64,000 nt of DNA from Cliona cf. orientalis. Lineage: Eukaryota > Porifera > Demospongiae > Clionaida > Clionaidae. Where the stretch lies: NCBI GenBank assembly GCA_963930775.1, contig OZ005706.1, forward strand, positions 4,702,545 through 4,766,544. The letters run 5' to 3'. Under the pieces are notes generated by a model. The model was not told the origin of the DNA and made no database searches. It was given only the letters and a program-made list of their open reading frames with translations. This document shows positions 22,019-32,729 of this stretch, piece by piece. Both the position numbers and the translations under genes were made by a program. The stretch's first letter is position 1; each line of letters begins with the position of its first letter.

Positions 22019-22320
22019 TTAAGAAAAACGGTGTCGGTTGTTACTGGAACAATCACTTTCTGGGTGCTCTATGCTATGCTGATGACATTGCTCTCCTTGC
22101 GCCATCTGCTGCTCTTCGCTTGATGCTTGATACTTATTCTTCCTTTGTATCCTCTTGTAGCCTATTGTTTAATGTAAGTAGCCTAAGACCCAACTTGTTC
22201 GTTTCTCACACACTTGTTCTTCATAGTAAATTTAATTTAATTTATTATTATTGTTCTCCTGCAGCTAGTTTTTCTTCAATGGCTTGGAGCTTAATTTGAG
22301 TCACTCAGCCAAGCACTTAA
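22019..22320 (+). pseudogene. LINE reverse transcriptase catalytic segment, tandem copy 2
   Basis: Same segment as 20723-21024, including LGALCYADDIALLAPS and the AKHL/TTAA junction. At least one difference is visible (GTAGCCTAAG against GTAGCTTAAG). It shows duplication of the unit element plus RT segment, period about 1295 bp. Confidence 0.75.
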
Positions 22321-23314
22321 GGTACCATTAAATTGCGTGGGCGTGAGGTGGGGGATATGACACCTAAACCACATCAAAGTCATTAGTGAGGTGCATGTTG
22401 TGTAACCACGCCCTTTTAATTGCACAGGTCTCAGGGGTGTGGCTGCTAGAGCCGGAAGTGTTCATTTAATATCCTCCATGGACCGGAAGCCGAGCCGGAA
22501 GGGAGGGGCCAGGCCACACCCAAAACAGCCCCACCCTGTTCCCCAAGGACCACCATTCTCAATCAAGTGCCTACTAACCACCGGATGTCCACCGGAAGCC
22601 CACAATCAATCCCAATTAAAACACACAGCTTCCTCAAGGCCAAAACACACACAAACACTTGGAGGCCGTTCTGCCACACCGCCCACGCAAGAGCTCACCT
22701 CATTTCCTGTGTGGGCGGAGTAACAACACGTCATCGCAACCACATCCGCTTCAAACCATCGTCAGCTTCCGTCCAGCCGTACAGGCCCCTCGATCGCACC
22801 GCCGTACAGTGCCTCATTAACAGACATGGCCTCACCTTTGACCTCCTGCCACGCCCCCAAAGCCTCCTCGCGGGGTTCAAAGGTCACCACCGCTTCCGGG
22901 ACACGCCCACCTATCGCCGAGGCCAAGTCCCAGGCGCCGATGTCCAAGCACTGGCCCGTGAAGCCACGCCCAATCGGAAGCAATAAAACCTGCATTAACG
23001 CACACGCACACACTCCACACAGTGCCAGCAACACGCCCACATGCTTAATTAGGCCCAATAAGCTTTTTTTTTTTTTTAAGTCGTTGCGGTTAATAGAATG
23101 CTTTGATCTTGCTTTGATGTGGGCAATTACCGGCCTTTTCTTCAGGGGCCACTTCCGGTCGCTAATTACACGCGCATAATCATCCCTGGCCGATTCTGGA
23201 CACGCCCACCTTCGACCAAAAGCACTCGTATGGCCTCTTCGGCCACGCCCCCTCACGATTCGCTAATTGAATTAGCCATTCCTGACGCTCACGCCCACGC
23301 AATTAAATGGTACC
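22321..23314. mobile_element. TTAA-flanked inverted-repeat element, copy 3
   Basis: Nearly identical to copies 1 and 2 and shares the CACACCC variant with copy 2. TTAA on both sides (22317-22320, 23315-23318). After it, the LINE frame continues with new sequence rather than another catalytic segment. Confidence 0.8.
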
Positions 23315-23870
23315 TTAAGTCATATACTTTCCTCTAAACTTTCTGACACTGATGATATTGTTCGAGTGAAGAAAGATCTTGTTCGCAAAGCTAACTGCAT
23401 GCTCCACTCATTCTCTCCTTGCAACCCACTTGGTAAAACTAAGCTATTTGACAGCTTTTGTCTATCCCTTTATGGCTATGATCTTTAGTTTTCTTCTCCT
23501 GAACTAAGGTCACTTAAAGTTACATTCAACAATATCCTCCGTAGGATTTGGTCTCTCCCTCGTATGTGCCATACTGGTATACTTCATTGTACAGCTCAAC
23601 TCCACAGCTTGTATATATAATATTATTGTTCAGAGGTCATCCAAGCTTTTATCTGCAGCCTGGATGTCTCATTCTTTGCTGGTTTGAGATGTATTTGTTC
23701 AGAGCTCAACCCTTACTTATACGAGCATAGGGTATAACTTGGCTCCCATCATAAGAAGATTTACACAGATCAAGATAGTCTTTGTGCTAACTTTATACGA
23801 GATGTCAGACTTGCACCAGACATTTTAATAAGTGAAGAAATTATTTATATCTGTTCAGCCTAACATTTCA
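23315..23870 (+). pseudogene. LINE C-terminal region and 3' end (dead)
   Basis: Reads SHILSSKLSDTDDIVRVKKD, then RKANCMLHSFSPCNPLGKTK, LSLYGYDL, NNILRRIWSLPRMCHTGILH and, after shifts, CANFIRDVRLAPD. It joins seamlessly to AKHL of the upstream segment when the TTAA element is removed. In-frame stops and shifts are present. Confidence 0.72.
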
Positions 23871-24579
23871 CTTTCTTTCTATACTTTATCACCCTAAAAA
23901 ATAATAATTACAATTATAGTCAAATGTGGTGTGTTTATCAAATCAATAATAATAATAGGTTTTCTCATAGCACTGATTAGTGTGGGGCTCGCTCCAATTA
24001 TTCAGTCTTCAAAGCTTCTGCAATTTAATTTTCATGGGTGAGCACGATGATGCCCATACAGTCGTGCTTATTAAGGTTTAATTTTGCGGTAAGCTGATCA
24101 TTGAATATTATTATGAAAAATGTAGTGGTGAAAATTGGATCCCTCGAAATTTCCCACTATACAGTAAGCAATAAAAATTTTATGCATGTACATACTGGTA
24201 TGATTGTGCACATCTGCACTAGCATAATAATATAGGTATAATATTATCCTCTATAGATATTCTGCTCACAAGCCTTATGGCTGTTGAAGTGTTAAACCTC
24301 ACAAAAATTATGGAGCCACTCCACTGTGTTCCTTATGCTCATCAAATTCCATGGATAACTAATCAGTTTTTTTAAATAGACTGTTAGCCAGAGATATGTA
24401 CTATTATTATCAAACTATTTCACTGTGTGCACTTCAGCTAGAGTACTAAAAATAATTAATGTTATATGTGTACCCAGCAATATTGGAACGTTGAGTGAGA
24501 TCCACCTAATGTTAGTGATTAATGTCATAAATAGCACGGGCTTTACAGTGAGCAAATTGACTTCTATGAGTTCTATAAG
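23871..24579. other. Intergenic spacer downstream of RBM42
   Basis: AT-rich sequence with no recognised gene. It separates the dead LINE from the RBM42 stop codon at 24580. Confidence 0.5.
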
Positions 24580-27500
24580 TTATTTGAAACCAAGTCTCTT
24601 CTTCTCTTTGTCCCTTTTTTTGACAACCTCAAAACATCGATCTCTCCATGTGCTCTTTCGAAGTTTCACTGGTCGATTACCAATATATTTCCCTGCACAT
24701 AACAATTACAACCTATTACAAATGATAAAATTCAATTTTGTTTGTCTGTCTACTATGGGAGGTCATCAGAATGACATGATACAAGAAACTATATTTCTGG
24801 CTATAAGTAGGCAATCTGCATGAACGGCACAAGCTACATACGGACTATAGAATAACTGTGACAGTGGACATGTACATATAGTGGACTGCTATAAGCAAGA
24901 GTATATAATAGAGAGGGAGGGAGAGTGTCCTACTTCACTATGGGCCTGTGACTTTACGGGGGTCATGACCTTTGTAATGATATTCACATCGCATTATCCG
25001 CATATCCACATACTAGCATACGAGGATTGGACGCGTCCATTCCGCGGATCCGCAGCGGCTTCCGTTTACCTTTCCACTGATCTGTACTGTACATGTATTA
25101 GGCACTTGTAATCCTTTTTATGTGACTGAGATAGACAAGATAGTCGCTCTCTCCCTCTTTCCTTGTCTCTCTCCCTCCTTTCTCCCTCTCTCTCTCACAT
25201 GCATGTAAACACACTCAACCACTCACCATTCATTTCTCTCATGGCTTGCATGAAGTCATGAGGATCTTTGAAACTGACAAAGCCATATCCTTTTGTCTTC
25301 TTGGTATACTTGTCCCTAATAACCTTGGCCTTGAGGAATGTTGGATACTTAGAGAATGACCTCGCTAGCGTGTCATCATTGACATCGTTGCCAAGATCTC
25401 CACAGAAGATACGAAAGTCATCTGTGTACAGTGGGGAAGAATAGTAATGGCTATATTAGCTGTGGCTCAATTACAAATTATACAGTGCAAAATATCAACT
25501 TTCAGAGTCTTATGATGCTAAAATCACCTTTAATTCAATGTGCACACACTGTTAAACCTGTTGTGTCTTGCAGTGTATGAATTGGACTTTAATACTCGAG
25601 GCACAAACACATGTGGTCTGGTTTTATGGCTACATGTACCTTAGGATGCAGGGCCGTAGGAAGCAATTTTTAAGTGGTACGGCCATAGGATACCTGTGTG
25701 TACGTACCCAATTGCACATGTACGCAGGTGTATCTTCTGTCCAGCTAAGCTGCAGAAATACTTTTCCATTGCTAAACCAAGAGGTTTGAAAAGAACGACT
25801 TACAATTGAACAGTATTCTGACTAAATTTATGCCTTGGGAAGTTGTAAATTTCAAGGGCTGGCTGATAAGGCTCTTCTGGGATGGGGATCCAGATATCCA
25901 GTAGCCAAGAGTACACGGTAGCTAAGTTGGGCATCGGGCTCCGCCCACAAGTACGTGCTTTATCAATATCGCGCTTGCGCCATACCATAGCTATAATATA
26001 TTATATGAAAGTTGGGCATGGTTGGACGAAAAAACCGGCACGGCCATGGTCGTGCCGGCCGTGCCGTGTCCTATGGCCTTGGGGTGATAATTATTCGCAG
26101 CTACATTTTTCTACAATTTTGTCTTTGTAACTACTAAATTTTGTAATTTGTATGCGGAAATGGTACAGGGTCAACACATTCTACTGCTCCCTACATATAG
26201 TGTGTTTACATAATACCGTAAAGTCTGGTTAATAAGCGCACATGCTTATTAAGCGCATATTTTTTAATAAGCGCATGCTTCCTTCCTGTTATTAAGTATT
26301 GTCTAATAAGCGCATGCGCCCAATAAAGACGACAGTAATCTTCATCGTTCGATCAAGAGTGTTCCATGCTCTACATGGCTAGAACTAATTTACCAACCTA
26401 TTTTCGAATAGCCAGCTGCATGAGATCGGCTATACTCAACACTTCGATGCAAGTTCCTCGGACTCTTGACCTCTGCCTTGACCGAAGCGAGCGCCAAAGA
26501 AATCAGCTATTTTTCCACGGTTTTCTTCCAGCGATGGCTTCCGATCATACTCCCATGAACTATTACAGAGCTTAGTCCAAGAAATGCTGTGTTCACAACT
26601 TGCTAGCTTTGTCATTGAGCGCTCGAACGTGCTGGCAGTGGGCGGGGCCAAAACTTCACTCTCTATTAAGCGCTAGCGCACGTCGTCTAATAGGTGCATA
26701 TTTCCTTACCACCGAGAGTGTTAAGCGCATGCGCTTATTAACCAGACTTTACGGTATTATCATTATACTAAATTGTAGTTGTCCGTGCATGCGTGCGTGC
26801 GTGCGTGCGTGTGTGCGTACGACCGGAAAGGTGACTGGAAGTGATTCGACCCAAGCTAAAACGTTTTATTTCTAGGCATCGCTGGACTTGGGACGATGCA
26901 ACAGATACCCCACTGACACGGCTGGGTATGGCCCCAGCAGTGACTAACGTCAGCTGCTCCAAAGAAATACCTGTCTATGATTAGATTGAACAGTACCACT
27001 TACAATGGCGGTCTGGAGAATGCAAAGGGGTGACACTCTGGAGTCAATATTGCCCATAGGTGCTTTCCAGAAGGAGGCGATTCTATTCTAAGCGTCTCCT
27101 CTTGGGAGCCCTTGCAAGCGACGCTGCAAGATGACTAACGAATTTCTTCAGCTAGCTGATTGACAAAGTCACATGATCAGGAAGGATGTGCACATGTGCA
27201 TGCGCAAAAATATGTAGGTAAAGGTCGCCGATGGTACATGCACAATAATAAAAAGCAGCATAGAGATAAAGGAGTGAGCGAGCGAAGTGAGCTCACTCCT
27301 TGTAGTATCAAATGTTAGCAACTACAAAATTTTGTGTTTTTGGGCCAATCCGCAAAATATCAAACAATAGTACCTTAAAAGCTATGTAGGAACATAATCA
27401 CTGCGTTCGGCATGTGTGCAGTGCTGACAGACACATTTGACTCACTTTGATCCCAGTCATCCAGAGAGTGGTCCTCCCACACTTGACCCCCTGCCAACCG

Positions 27501-30222
27501 TAACTTCTTAGGGTCTCTCTTTGTCTTCAGTGGTCTGGTTGGTGCTGGAAAGATCTTTGTCGTTGTTGTGCCCGTTGCTCCGGCAGCTGCAAAAATGCAC
27601 AACTATAGTATAGGTAGATATTACAGTGATCTATTTTGACTTAATATAGACCAAATTGAATTTAATAAAATTGCAATAATAATTAGGAATATTGCACAAG
27701 AAAATCAATGATTTACATTGCATTGCTAATCATACATGCATCTTTGTCAGTCCAGTATAACTCGTATATTTAAAGGTTGCCTCCTCTCATGCAAACCTAG
27801 CCTTGTACCCAGGCCCTTCAAGAGGAGGAGAAAGGGCCTGGTACACATTGCACGTGCATGCACTGGGACCCCAGAAAATGTGCGGGTTGAGCCCAAGACT
27901 ACTGTACTTAATCTAATAGAATGTACATGTATGGTTGAAAAATGGGCGCTTTTCTGGTAAAGATCATCAATCACTCCATATTATGAGAATTTGTAAAAAA
28001 ATTGGATCATACGTTGTATTTGATTAACTACTGCAAACCAGTGGTCATTCCCACCAACATGCCTAAGTGCTATATAGAAAGTACAATGTTATAGCACGTG
28101 TAACTCACTGTCATTCCCGGTTGGCTGAACAGGAACGGCAGCAACGACGAGTGGCTGAAATGGAATTGAAAAGTAAATGTAATACCTTCACTAGCCAGAG
28201 CAATGAGTGCTTAGTAAGGCCAATCAAACTACATTGTTAGTTTTTCGTCCACCTCCTGTTTTTGTATTTCCATGCAGGTGGGTGGTCATTATTCAATATT
28301 GTGGCATTTTGAGGGTGTGGTTTCATGGAACCACCCAAATAATTAACAAAAAAGAGGTGTGGCTGGTGTTTCAAGGCAGCAGATGCAGAAGGTGACGAGA
28401 AACTAATATTCAAGTTTGTGTGACCTAACTTACCCTTGAAGGAGCCGGAGGTGGTGCTATTGTTGGCATCATGGGTGCTGGAGGGGTAGGGGCGGCCATA
28501 GCAGCAGGAACGATGGGACCACTGCCTGCATCCATGGATAGGTGCATGCAGAAGAACTTTGTAATTTAGACCTGAAATTTTGCCAGGAGAGTAAAATCTA
28601 CACCTATCTTGCCACGTGTTCTATTTAAGAAAAATTTTATCCACAAACCTTTTCTCCAGACTGGACCAGTATTAAATGAATTGCAGTAATTCACAACAAT
28701 GGTAAAATTAATATGGATCCCATGAAATGTCAAGGTTGGGCTCGGATTTTTCCCCAATGGAAAATTTCCGCTATACTGTATGAGATAGTTTACTGATCAT
28801 AGTGCAATCACCAAGGAATAGTTTATATACAAAGTCAATATGAAGTGCTCCTGCTGTCACTAGTCTGGCGGGCCAGCCCCTTCGCAAGAGAGAGGAAGGG
28901 TCTGGTGTCATGCCTATACGCGACTTGTACCGCTGCAGCCAGGAGTGCAGCCCAATCAGATCGCGCCACATCACTGCCAATATTGTGGAGCTATCTAAAT
29001 ACTCGGGCTGACCAATCAGATGCCTGCTCTTTGTGTTCAACAAATTGTTATGATCGCCAGCCGCATGAAGATCTAGCATCTGGTTGGTCAGAACGCGTGG
29101 TAGGGACAGCCCCAACAGTTTATTGAACAAGAAGAGTAGGCATCCGATTGGTCAGCCTGCATACCAGTAGCCACACAGCATTAGTAGTGACATGGAGCGA
29201 TCTGATTGGGCAGCACTCCTGGCTGCAGCGGTACAAGTCGCGTATAGGCATGACACCAGACCCTTCCTCTCTCTTGCGAAGGGGCTGGCCCGCCAGACTA
29301 TGCTGTCACTGATGACCTAGACCACTGACAAGTTGCTTACCAGTTGCAGGAGTTGGTTGAGGCAGCAGAGGTAAATGAGGTTGCTGCAGCATACCCTGCA
29401 GGTGAATTAGCAAAGTAATCTCTATATTCCCGTATCCTTATCTAATGTAGTATGTATATGAATGTGCTCTTACCGGAGCTGGAGGATGTCTATTGGGAGG
29501 TGGTCCTCCCATTGAAGCTGGACCAGAGGAGTTTGTTGGGTACTGAGGGGCAGATGGCATACCAGGTGGGGGTCTAGGGGGGCCAACTGCTCCAGGGGGA
29601 GGTCCTAGAGGGGGGCCACCACGATGTGGCCCATCAAGTAGAGGACGTGGAGGGAAAGGAGGCCGAGGTACACTGCCTGGTGCACCACCAGACATGGAAC
29701 CCTGTGGACGTCCAGGAGGCGGACGCATTCTGGGGGGCAATCCTCCAGGTGGACCAGGGGGCATTCCTCGAGGAGGTCCAGGGGGCATGCCACGAGGTGG
29801 ACCAGGAGGCATCCCTCGAGGTGGGCCAGGGGGCATACCTTGAGGTGGACCGGGGGGCATATTTCGAGGAGGTCCAGGAGGCATGCCTTGAGGTGGACCA
29901 GGGGGCATTCCTGGAGGTGGTCCGGGGGGTCGGACTTGTGGAGGAATGGGTGAGGAGAGTAGAGGCTTCGGTGGACCTGCAGGGATGCTGCTTCCACCCA
30001 AAATTTCCTGCTCAAACCTACAGATAAGAGAAGTTCAAATAAAGACGTTACTGTCAGCATGGAGGTTCTGTAAGAGAGGGAGGGCCTAGGGTCGAGGCTT
30101 ATTCCTTCACAAGATACCCCAGGCCACATTCTCTCTCCCAGATCCAAACCTCCCCATAAATTAATGTCTTATAGAAGTAACCTCGACATTTCCTCTGCCA
30201 AATGATCTGACTGCCTCGCCAT
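24580..30222 (-). CDS. RBM42: RNA-binding motif protein 42 (RBM42)
   Basis: Eight exons on the minus strand: 30222-30182, 30017-29474, 29395-29341, 28525-28434, 28154-28109, 27586-27446, 25421-25227, 24692-24580. All phases join, giving 408 residues. The N-terminus (MARQSDHLAEEMS, then RFEQEILGG) matches the conserved FEQEVLG start of the family. A long proline-rich region with repeated GMPPGPPR follows. Then come the linker GGQVWEDHSLDDWDQ and one RRM (about residues 307-385) with RNP2 FRIFCGDLG and RNP1 KGYGFVSF. The C-terminus, GNRPVKLRKSTWRDR then KKRDKEKKRLGFK, matches the family. RBM42 is a nuclear RNA-binding protein linked in other animals to hnRNP K and splicing; that role is family knowledge. 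Introns carry several MITEs. The start is 245 bp from the divergent TRIM-NHL gene. Confidence 0.93.
25648..26085. mobile_element. Degenerate inverted-repeat element in an RBM42 intron
   Basis: The left end GCAGGGCCGTAGGAAGC and the right end GTGTCCTATGGCCTTGG are imperfect inverted repeats of a type common in hAT elements. A GC-rich hairpin GGCACGGCC...GGCCGTGCC lies near the right end. Confidence 0.4.
26214..26756. mobile_element. TACCGTAAAGTCTGG MITE in an RBM42 intron
   Basis: Terminal inverted repeats TACCGTAAAGTCTGGTTAAT (26214) and ATTAACCAGACTTTACGGTA (ending 26756) are perfect over about 27 bp. AATAAGCGCATGCG-type blocks recur inside. A decayed relative is at about 51415-51500. Confidence 0.78.
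28861..29300. mobile_element. hAT-like MITE with very long inverted repeats in an RBM42 intron
   Basis: The left half (TAGTCTGGCGGGCCAGCCCC...) and right half (...GGGGCTGGCCCGCCAGACTA) are inverted repeats over about 100 bp or more. They include GCGACTTGTACCGCTGCAGC. A direct flank TGCTGTCAC (28852-28860 and 29301-29309) is the likely target duplication (8-9 bp). Confidence 0.78.
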
Positions 30223-30467
30223 GTTTGCAGACCTTCACTTCAAACTTGAATAATCTCTATACTCATTCAAAATTTCTTACCGCTATCGTTTTAATAGGTA
30301 CACTTGACCTTTGGCCTTCAAGTGCTAAGCCACACCCCACAATCCTGTGGGTTGGGCTAACCGGCTGCGGCGAAGTCAAGTGCATGCAGCCGCACCTGAA
30401 CCCGCAAAATTAATCTCTGAAGTGTAGGTACTCAGTACGCTGCTGCCTTGTCAGCTTTAATAATATT
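30223..30467. promoter_or_regulatory. Bidirectional promoter between RBM42 and TRIM-NHL gene
   Basis: The start codons of two divergent genes are only 245 bp apart, so both promoters and 5' UTRs must overlap here. No clear TATA box is seen; TAATAATATT lies just before the plus-strand ATG. Confidence 0.6.
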
Positions 30468-32729
30468 ATGATGGCCTCTACGACTGAAAAGGAAGGAAAG
30501 ATGATCCAGGAGCAGTTGGTGTGTGCCCTTTGCTTTGATTTTCTGAAAGAGCCCAAGATGTTAGCGTGTGCACACTCCTTCTGCCGAGATTGTTTGCAAA
30601 AGACGAGTCCTCGGATTCAAGACAATGATGCCGAGCCGATTGCTCTAAATGGTCGAAGACAAAGCACGGGAAACGAATCGGAGCTCGAAGAAGACGCAGA
30701 AGTGCTGCAATGCCCCAGCTGCCATCGGAATACGGAGCTCGCGAATGGAATCGAAAGCCTTTCCTCTCCGACCCGTTTGACAGAACTCCTAGAAGCCATG
30801 TCAAGTCAAGAGCTAGAAAGGGGACGTATCCTACTTAAGGAAAAAGAAAAGGAGCTGAACAGTTTAGTTGAGAGAGATGATACAGAGTTACTACCTAAAT
30901 GCAGTGAGCACGGAAAGGCCAAGGAGTACTTCTGCAATGACTGTGATGAGCTGTTGTGTATGCGATGTATGATGGATCAGCATAGGACTCATGACTATGC
31001 AGAAGCCATCAAAGCCCTTCCAGGTTGCCTCCAGTCTGTAAGGAGTGTAGTTCAGCCTGCGTATGAGCTGGTGGGGAGGGTTGAGGTTTCGCTGAAGCAG
31101 CTGGTGCAAGATAGCGAATCGATTGAGGCAAACCGTAACATCTGTACTGAGGCGATACATGAAGAATTCAACAAGGTGAGAGCGGCAATTGACACTCGGG
31201 AAAAAATGCTGCTTACCACTGTCAACAAGTATGTTGACCACAAGTTGACCAAGGTTGAGCACCAAAGCGAACGACTCGCCAAGGCCAAGGGAAAGGTGGA
31301 GAAAATCGCTAGCAGGGCAGAAGAATTGCTCAGTGAGAATTTATGCAATCTGACAGCTCTTGCAGAGAAGGATCATTTATCCGAAGACCTGCACGATCAA
31401 TACCAATCTCTAGCTGAGGTAGAGAGTGAGATCTTTGACTCAATGTTCTCTTCGACATATGTTGGCTTCAGAGACGACAACATCAAAGCAGTGCAGCAGC
31501 AGATTGGCCTCCTGGTGTCCCTCTGTGAATTTTTCCCAGACGCTGACTCTGGCTACTATCTCTCACGGAAGATGACAGTGGAGGGTGAGGAAGACCCTTA
31601 TATTCAGTCGGTGAACAACACCAGGCAAGAAGAGGAGCCATGCCGGCCGAGATCTGGTACAGTGGGTACCAGCTCAAGGATAGAGCCTATCCAGGAGGAA
31701 CCAGAAGAGCAGGAGTTCTACTCCAATCCTAAAGCTATTGGTAATCTGGTTCGCAGCAACTCCTCTCCAGTGATTGCACTAAAATCTATTCTCGAGCGCA
31801 GATTGAGCCATGATCTCGTCGGTAGCTGCCCTCCGGTTCCAATTCGCTTCAATTCGCTACGTATCAAAACCCCAATCATTCAGCCCCTGAAAATAATTGA
31901 CAAACTCTGTCGATCAAAAAAGGAAGTGGTTCATCCCTGTGGAATTTGCATTGGTGACAATGACTGCATGATCGTGTCGGATGTCAAAAACCACTGCCTA
32001 AGGATGATTGCCAGCAACGGCAAGTACATTGATTCGATTGGCTGTGAAGGAAAGAGTTCTGGAGAGTTTGAAGAGCCGTGTGCACTGGCTGTGGATCACA
32101 AGAGGAACATCCTCGTAGCTCAGAGGGAAAACCCAAGAATTCAGAAACTGACGTCCAGTGGTAAATACTCCACCAAATTTGGTCACAAAGGTCTCCGTGG
32201 TACTAGCCTAGGTGAACCCTGGGGCATAACTGTTGGTCCAGACCACAAAATCTACGTCTCTGACTGGGATAAGAACTGTATCCATATATTTCACAGCAAC
32301 GGTCGCTATGATACCATCATTGGCAGTGATAAGTTCCCATCTGGAGGAGAAACCTTGTCACTACCTGCTGGTATTGCAGTTGCTGTTGACGGAAACCTGC
32401 TAGTGGCTGACAGGGGAAGTCACTGTGTCTGGGTACTCAAGACAAATGGCAGCGTCTTATCTCGCATTGGATCCAAAGGTCATGCTCCAGGTGAACTCTT
32501 CTATCCCTTCGGCATTGCTGTGGACAAGGAAGGAAATATCATCATTACTGAGAGTGGGAACAATCGCATTTCTGTGTTTTCGTCTTCAGGAGCGTTTTTA
32601 AAGCATTTTGGTCGTAAAGGTTCTGATCCGGGCATGTTCCATCACCCACGACACGTGTGTGTCAACACTAAAGGTGAACTGATCGTGGCAGACGAACTGA
32701 ACCATAGGCTGCAGCTGTTCAAGCTGTGA
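30468..32729 (+). CDS. TRIM-NHL protein (RING, B-box, coiled coil, six NHL repeats)
   Basis: A single uninterrupted frame of 753 residues. RING finger C3HC4: C19, C22, C34, H36, C39, C42, C82, C85, with an acidic insert of about 40 residues before the last pair. B-box 2: C145, H148, C156, C159, C164, C167, H172, H175, with exact family spacing. A helical coiled-coil region follows at about 185-345. A polar linker leads to six NHL repeats (about 480-753), e.g. PWGITVGPDHKIYVSD, PAGIAVAVDGNLLVAD, PFGIAVDKEGNIIITE, closing a beta-propeller. Such proteins are E3 ubiquitin ligases and/or RNA-binding regulators in the TRIM2/3/32/71 class. No filamin-type Ig domain is evident between coiled coil and NHL, unlike TRIM2/3/71, so I assign no orthologue. 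The frame starts ATGATG; either could be used. Confidence 0.92.
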   Translation: MMASTTEKEGKMIQEQLVCALCFDFLKEPKMLACAHSFCRDCLQKTSPRIQDNDAEPIALNGRRQSTGNESELEEDAEVLQCPSCHRNTELANGIESLSSPTRLTELLEAMSSQELERGRILLKEKEKELNSLVERDDTELLPKCSEHGKAKEYFCNDCDELLCMRCMMDQHRTHDYAEAIKALPGCLQSVRSVVQPAYELVGRVEVSLKQLVQDSESIEANRNICTEAIHEEFNKVRAAIDTREKMLLTTVNKYVDHKLTKVEHQSERLAKAKGKVEKIASRAEELLSENLCNLTALAEKDHLSEDLHDQYQSLAEVESEIFDSMFSSTYVGFRDDNIKAVQQQIGLLVSLCEFFPDADSGYYLSRKMTVEGEEDPYIQSVNNTRQEEEPCRPRSGTVGTSSRIEPIQEEPEEQEFYSNPKAIGNLVRSNSSPVIALKSILERRLSHDLVGSCPPVPIRFNSLRIKTPIIQPLKIIDKLCRSKKEVVHPCGICIGDNDCMIVSDVKNHCLRMIASNGKYIDSIGCEGKSSGEFEEPCALAVDHKRNILVAQRENPRIQKLTSSGKYSTKFGHKGLRGTSLGEPWGITVGPDHKIYVSDWDKNCIHIFHSNGRYDTIIGSDKFPSGGETLSLPAGIAVAVDGNLLVADRGSHCVWVLKTNGSVLSRIGSKGHAPGELFYPFGIAVDKEGNIIITESGNNRISVFSSSGAFLKHFGRKGSDPGMFHHPRHVCVNTKGELIVADELNHRLQLFKL

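Noticed and set aside
19848-22986. Repeated open frames of 94, 139, 117, 158 and 164 codons inside the TTAA element
   Set aside because: They recur only because the DNA is repeated. They overlap in different frames and strands, are biased by CACGCCCAC-type motifs and lack transposase or other domain signatures.
19727-23320. CRISPR-like array
   Set aside because: The repeat unit is about 1.3 kb and is explained by a transposon plus LINE segment; there are no short regularly spaced repeats or cas genes.
29605-30147. Open frames of 133 and 180 codons overlapping the proline-rich RBM42 exon
   Set aside because: They are shadows of the repetitive exon. Only the frame giving FEQEILGG and GMPPGPP joins in phase with the other RBM42 exons.
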